A DNA stretch of 64,000 nt from [Phormidium] sp. LEGE 05292. GTDB taxonomy: Bacteria; Cyanobacteriota; Cyanobacteriia; Cyanobacteriales; Aerosakkonemataceae. Positions 61,080-64,000 of this stretch are shown one piece after another. The first letter of the stretch is position 1. Every line of letters starts with the position of its first letter. The position numbers were made by a program, and so were the translations under genes. The DNA is taken from assembly GCF_015207735.1 (NCBI RefSeq), contig NZ_JADEWG010000007.1, positions 1-64,000 of the forward strand, read 5' to 3'. The notes under the pieces were generated by a model. The model did no database searches, was not told where the DNA came from, and worked only from the letters and a program-made list of their open reading frames with translations.

Positions 61080-62609
61080 TTAAACCTCCTTTTGCAATTG
61101 AGAAATTTGAGCATATTCCTCCTGAAATTTTGTTAAAATTCGGGAATAAATCGGAATAATTTGTTGATAAATGTCTACATTTTTCAAGATTGGTTCGTGA
61201 TGGAATGTGAAAGTAATTTCTTGAGAAAATTGCTCTAAATTGGTGATTTTTTTCAGAGCATAAAGTCCGAGTATTGCAGCACCAAAACTGGAACTTTCGT
61301 AAATTTCGGGAATGCTGACTGGTTGATTAAAAACATCGGCTAATATCTGTCTCCATAAATAGGAATTAGCAAAACCACCAGAGGCGCGAATGCTGTTAAT
61401 TTCGCCTGCAAAATCTTCTAAAGCTTGTAAAACCAAGTATAAGTTATAGACAACTCCTTCTAACATGGAGCGCACTAAATGTGCTTTGGTATGACGCAGA
61501 GAAAGTCCAAAAAAACTACCTCTAGCATTAGCATCCCAAATTGGCGATCGCTCTCCGGTTAAATAAGGATGAAAGATTAATCCTTCGGCTCCGGCTGGTG
61601 CTGTTTGTGCGATCGCAGTTAACATATTGTATGGGTCTTGTTTGAGAGTTTTTGCCGTTAATACTTCGGCATCTGCTAAATGATCCCGTATCCAACGTAA
61701 AATAATCCCACCGTTATTAACTGCGCCACCAATTACCCAATAGTTTTCGGTTAAAGCATAGCAAAACAATCGCTGTTGGGGATCGCAAATTGGTCGATCT
61801 ACCACAACTCGAATTGCCCCACTGGTACCGATTGTGACGGCAGCTATTCCCGGTGCGATCGCGCCAACTCCTAAATTAGAAAGCACCCCATCAGCAGCAC
61901 CAATTACTGTGGGAATATATGACGGAATTCCCATTAATAAAGCGTATTCTTCCCGCAAAGATGGGAAAATATAAGTTGTCGGTACTAACCTTGATAAATG
62001 CCTTTCTGTAATATTGGCAAGTTCCAGTGCTTCTCGATCCCAGTTTAACTGTTTTAAATTCATTAACCCCGTAGTAGAAGCAATAGAATAATCAACCACA
62101 TACTCGCCAAACAATTGATAAAAAATATACTCTTTAATCGAAATAAACTTAGCCGTTTTACCAAAAATTTCCGGTTGTTCTTCCCGCAACCAAATAATTT
62201 TAATCAAAGGCGACATCGGATGAATCGGAGTTCCTGTGCGGAGATAAATTTCTTTTCCCTGTTTTTCTTTTTGAACTATTTCCGCCCATTTAGCACTACG
62301 ATTATCCGCCCAAGTAATACTTTTAGTCAACAATTTTCCTTCACTATCAACAGCAATTAAACTGTGCATTGCCGCACTAAAAGACAGGCATAAAATTTCC
62401 GTAGTGTTAATTTTACTACTTTCAACAACTTGTTGTACTGTAGTAATTACTGCCGAAAATATTGCTTCTGGTTCTTGTTCTGCTGCTCCTGGAACTGGTG
62501 TCAATAAAGGATAATCAACAGCGGTTCTCTGCACCATTTTACCAGTTTCGGTAAATAAAACTGATTTAGTGCTTGTAGTACCAATATCAACAGCAATTAG
62601 ATAAGCCAT
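61080..62609 (-). CDS. FGGY-family sugar kinase, gluconokinase-like
   Basis: A 509-residue FGGY kinase. ATP-binding: LIAVDIGTTSTKSVLF; AMHSLIAVDSEGKLLTKSIT and WADNRSA with TGTPIHPMSPLIKIIWL, a pattern typical of gluconate kinases; VIGAADGVLSNLGVGAI and GTSGAIRVV in the second domain; IRASGGFANSYLWRQILADV near the end. It probably phosphorylates gluconate to 6-phosphogluconate, feeding the oxidative pentose phosphate pathway. Related xylulose or other sugar specificity cannot be excluded. Confidence 0.82.
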   Translation of the reverse strand: MAYLIAVDIGTTSTKSVLFTETGKMVQRTAVDYPLLTPVPGAAEQEPEAIFSAVITTVQQVVESSKINTTEILCLSFSAAMHSLIAVDSEGKLLTKSITWADNRSAKWAEIVQKEKQGKEIYLRTGTPIHPMSPLIKIIWLREEQPEIFGKTAKFISIKEYIFYQLFGEYVVDYSIASTTGLMNLKQLNWDREALELANITERHLSRLVPTTYIFPSLREEYALLMGIPSYIPTVIGAADGVLSNLGVGAIAPGIAAVTIGTSGAIRVVVDRPICDPQQRLFCYALTENYWVIGGAVNNGGIILRWIRDHLADAEVLTAKTLKQDPYNMLTAIAQTAPAGAEGLIFHPYLTGERSPIWDANARGSFFGLSLRHTKAHLVRSMLEGVVYNLYLVLQALEDFAGEINSIRASGGFANSYLWRQILADVFNQPVSIPEIYESSSFGAAILGLYALKKITNLEQFSQEITFTFHHEPILKNVDIYQQIIPIYSRILTKFQEEYAQISQLQKEV

Positions 62610-62622
62610 AGAGTTTTTTTGA

Positions 62623-62652
62623 ACCGCAGAGGACGCAGAGAACGCAGAGGAA
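62623..62652. repeat. Short tandem repeat (CGCAGAGGA type)
   Basis: Three imperfect copies of a ~9-10 base word (ccgcagagga, cgcagagaa, cgcagagga) lie just upstream of the FGGY kinase start. This is a familiar cyanobacterial intergenic repeat class. Confidence 0.65.
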
Positions 62653-62672
62653 ATAGAAGGAGGATAACCCTT

Positions 62673-62700
62673 GTAGAAACGTTGTATATAACGTATTTAC
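62673..62700. repeat. Decayed copy of the 28-bp palindrome
   Basis: Reads gtagaaacgttgtatataac followed by gtatttac, the same 28-base frame as the perfect palindrome at 49840-49867 with several substitutions that break the outer pairs. It lies between thiM and the FGGY kinase gene. Confidence 0.65.
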
Positions 62701-62722
62701 AATCTTTTTTGGAGATGTCTAA

Positions 62723-63529
62723 TTAATTTGTAGTTAATTTTAACCTATTTGCGATATCTTCTGCTTTTAAATTATATAAAATATCTAAAAAATTCACTTG
62801 CAAACTACCAGGGCCAGCAGATTTTTCAGCAGCTATTTCCCCGGCAATTCCCATGATTGCCATAGCATGAGTAGCCGCAATAGTAGCATCAGAATTAACT
62901 GCTAAAAAAGCACCAATTAAGGCAGTAGCAGTACAACCCATTCCAGTAACTTTTGACATCAATGGATGCCCATTTTTTAGCTGAAAAGTTCGCTCTTGAC
63001 TAACAATAAAATCAACTGCGCCACTAATAACAATCGTGCATTGATAAAGGTTAGCCAGAGTTTGGGCAACTGTCACAACTGTTTGTGAATCTTGAGTGCT
63101 GTCTACTCCTTTAGTCATGATGTGTTGATTAGAAATAGCAGCAATTTCACTAGCATTACCACGAATTACAGTTGGTGTAGCTATACTTAACAATTTCTTT
63201 GTGGTTTCTGTGCGATAACTTGTAGCACCTGCACCCACCGGATCAAATATTATGGGTTTGTTCAGTTTTTTGGCACATAGCATTGCTTTCTCCATTGCCG
63301 CAATCCAATCATCATTCAAAGTGCCAATATTGATGACTAACGCTGCTGCTAAGTTCACCATTTCTTCTACTTCATTGAAGGCGTGCGCCATTACCGGAGA
63401 AGCACCTAAAGCTAATAGAGCGTTAGCAGTATTATTCATCACTACGTAATTGGTAATGTTATGAATCAGAGGGGCTGTTTCCCGGATGGAAATTAAATCT
63501 TGCCAGAGACTTTGTGCTGAAGGAGTCAT
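62723..63529 (-). CDS. thiM: Hydroxyethylthiazole kinase
   Basis: A 268-residue ribokinase-like kinase that phosphorylates 4-methyl-5-(2-hydroxyethyl)thiazole for thiamine salvage. Motifs: LIHNITNYVVMNNTANALLA, LGASPVMAHAFNEVEEMV, PIIFDPVGAGATSYRTE, VIRGNASEIAAIS and the catalytic region KVTGMGCTATALIGAF. The length is typical. I looked for a TPP riboswitch in the bases before its start and found none. It lies 113 bases upstream of the FGGY kinase gene on the same strand, but repeats separate them, so an operon is uncertain. Confidence 0.94.
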   Translation of the reverse strand: MTPSAQSLWQDLISIRETAPLIHNITNYVVMNNTANALLALGASPVMAHAFNEVEEMVNLAAALVINIGTLNDDWIAAMEKAMLCAKKLNKPIIFDPVGAGATSYRTETTKKLLSIATPTVIRGNASEIAAISNQHIMTKGVDSTQDSQTVVTVAQTLANLYQCTIVISGAVDFIVSQERTFQLKNGHPLMSKVTGMGCTATALIGAFLAVNSDATIAATHAMAIMGIAGEIAAEKSAGPGSLQVNFLDILYNLKAEDIANRLKLTTN

Positions 63530-63874
63530 TCGATTTTAGATTCAGATCACTGATAAATTTGACAACTTGAACAAGTATAAAAAGTTTTTTACTCTGCATA
63601 ATTATAATCAATCGTTGTAATTTTAGATTTACTTTGCCGCAACTGCCTCATATTGACAGTTCTTCCCTAGTTTTTCCCGATTTACATATAAATTTACAAG
63701 TGTTCAGTTTCAGCCGCAGTGCAGATCTCAAAGAATTTGTTTGTTCCAGAGTTAATCAACCTAATCAGTCCTCCAACTATGTTTCTCAAAAAATTGCTTC
63801 CTAGAAACTAGTTTAATACCTGATACACCAGACAAATAAAAAAACAAAATATTAAATTGTGGAGGAGTTAAATT
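63530..63874. other. Divergent intergenic region between thiM and the right-edge gene
   Basis: 345 bases with no convincing gene; promoters for both divergent genes should be here. It is AT-rich. No TPP-box pattern (CTGAGA with ACC..TGAACCTGATC) was seen on the minus strand ahead of thiM. Confidence 0.5.
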
Positions 63875-64000
63875 ATGCAATCTAAATATTCTGAAACTTT
63901 CCCTCAGTTTACTAACACAATTAATTCCCATAGCCAAAAAATTGTGGGATTCGCTCAACAAAATTCTTTAAATTTACCTGAAGGAAACACAATTTCTATT
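63875..64000 (+). CDS. Unidentified gene, C-terminus cut by window edge
   Basis: Forty-two codons from an ATG at 63875 to the edge, with no stop. A strong ribosome binding site, ggaggag, lies seven bases upstream. The visible start MQSKYSETFPQFTNTINSHS is hydrophilic, with no signal peptide or known motif (followed by KIVGFAQQNSLNLPEGN). Not recognised. Confidence 0.6.
   Translation, partial: MQSKYSETFPQFTNTINSHSQKIVGFAQQNSLNLPEGNTISI

Noticed and set aside
63530-63700. TPP riboswitch ahead of thiM
   Set aside because: The conserved CTGAGA and TGAACCTGATC-type boxes are not present on the minus strand before the gene.

Overview
The window comes from a filamentous-type cyanobacterium. The signs are many GCGATCGC (HIP1) octamers, AT-rich genes, heptamer-type short tandem repeats between genes, two Uma2 (DUF820) nucleases, a DUF29 protein, a CyRepA1-type replication protein, very long multi-PAS histidine kinases, and a locus closely resembling the Synechocystis icfG region. 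The sequence alone does not fix genus or species. I saw no rRNA, tRNA, CRISPR array, transposase or phage gene.

Layout. (1) 1-6.7 kb is an accessory region: a Ser/Thr kinase running off the left edge, a GIY-YIG protein, two Uma2 nucleases, and a divergent pair made of a caspase/nSTAND1/NfeD-like protein (3751-6243, minus) and a small Trypco1 (CU044_2847-type) protein (6319-6687, plus). This pair looks like an NTP-dependent conflict or programmed-death module. (2) 7.0-22.9 kb is one long plus-strand surface-polysaccharide cluster. It holds a Wzm/Wzt ABC exporter, a CDP-6-deoxy/3,6-dideoxyhexose pathway (RfbF, RfbG, RfbH, an RmlC-like epimerase and a reductase, partly overlapping by 4-11 bases), four GT2 and two GT4 glycosyltransferases, another glycosyltransferase between wzm and wzt, and two methyltransferases. 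(3) 22.9-39.1 kb is a long minus-strand block. Read in its own direction it contains a nitroreductase, a carboxymuconolactone decarboxylase (CMD)-like protein, an EthD/SnoaL protein, a CMD-EthD-VOC-SnoaL fusion, SnoaL proteins, a PfpI/DJ-1 protein, an AGE-family epimerase-like protein, STAS, PP2C, GlgX, STAS, an RsbW-like kinase, a decayed second RsbW fragment and a second PP2C. This is an expanded form of the icfG partner-switching/carbon-metabolism locus. (4) 39.1-40.7 kb has no intact gene but carries a decayed TPR gene.

(5) 40.7-45.9 kb holds a six-PAS hybrid histidine kinase followed closely by a REC-histidine kinase. (6) 46.3-49.8 kb holds a CyRepA1/DUF3854 replication-type protein and a DUF29 protein. 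(7) 49.9-53.3 kb holds an alpha/beta hydrolase, a small coiled-coil protein, a ribosome-hibernation-factor/cold-shock fusion, and a secreted TPR protein with a long GTGTGVNGTNG-type repeat. (8) 53.4-60.8 kb is a minus-strand signalling operon: a nine-PAS membrane histidine kinase, an Rcp1-like receiver and a REC-GGDEF-EAL protein. (9) 61.1-64 kb holds a gluconokinase-like FGGY kinase, ThiM and the start of an unidentified gene running off the right edge.

Repeats connect these regions. One palindromic intergenic element (half-site CGTTCCCAGGTT) occurs in four states of decay. A 28-bp perfect palindrome at 49840 has a decayed relative at 62673. Two kinase genes carry nearly identical 378- or 384-bp in-frame PAS duplications.
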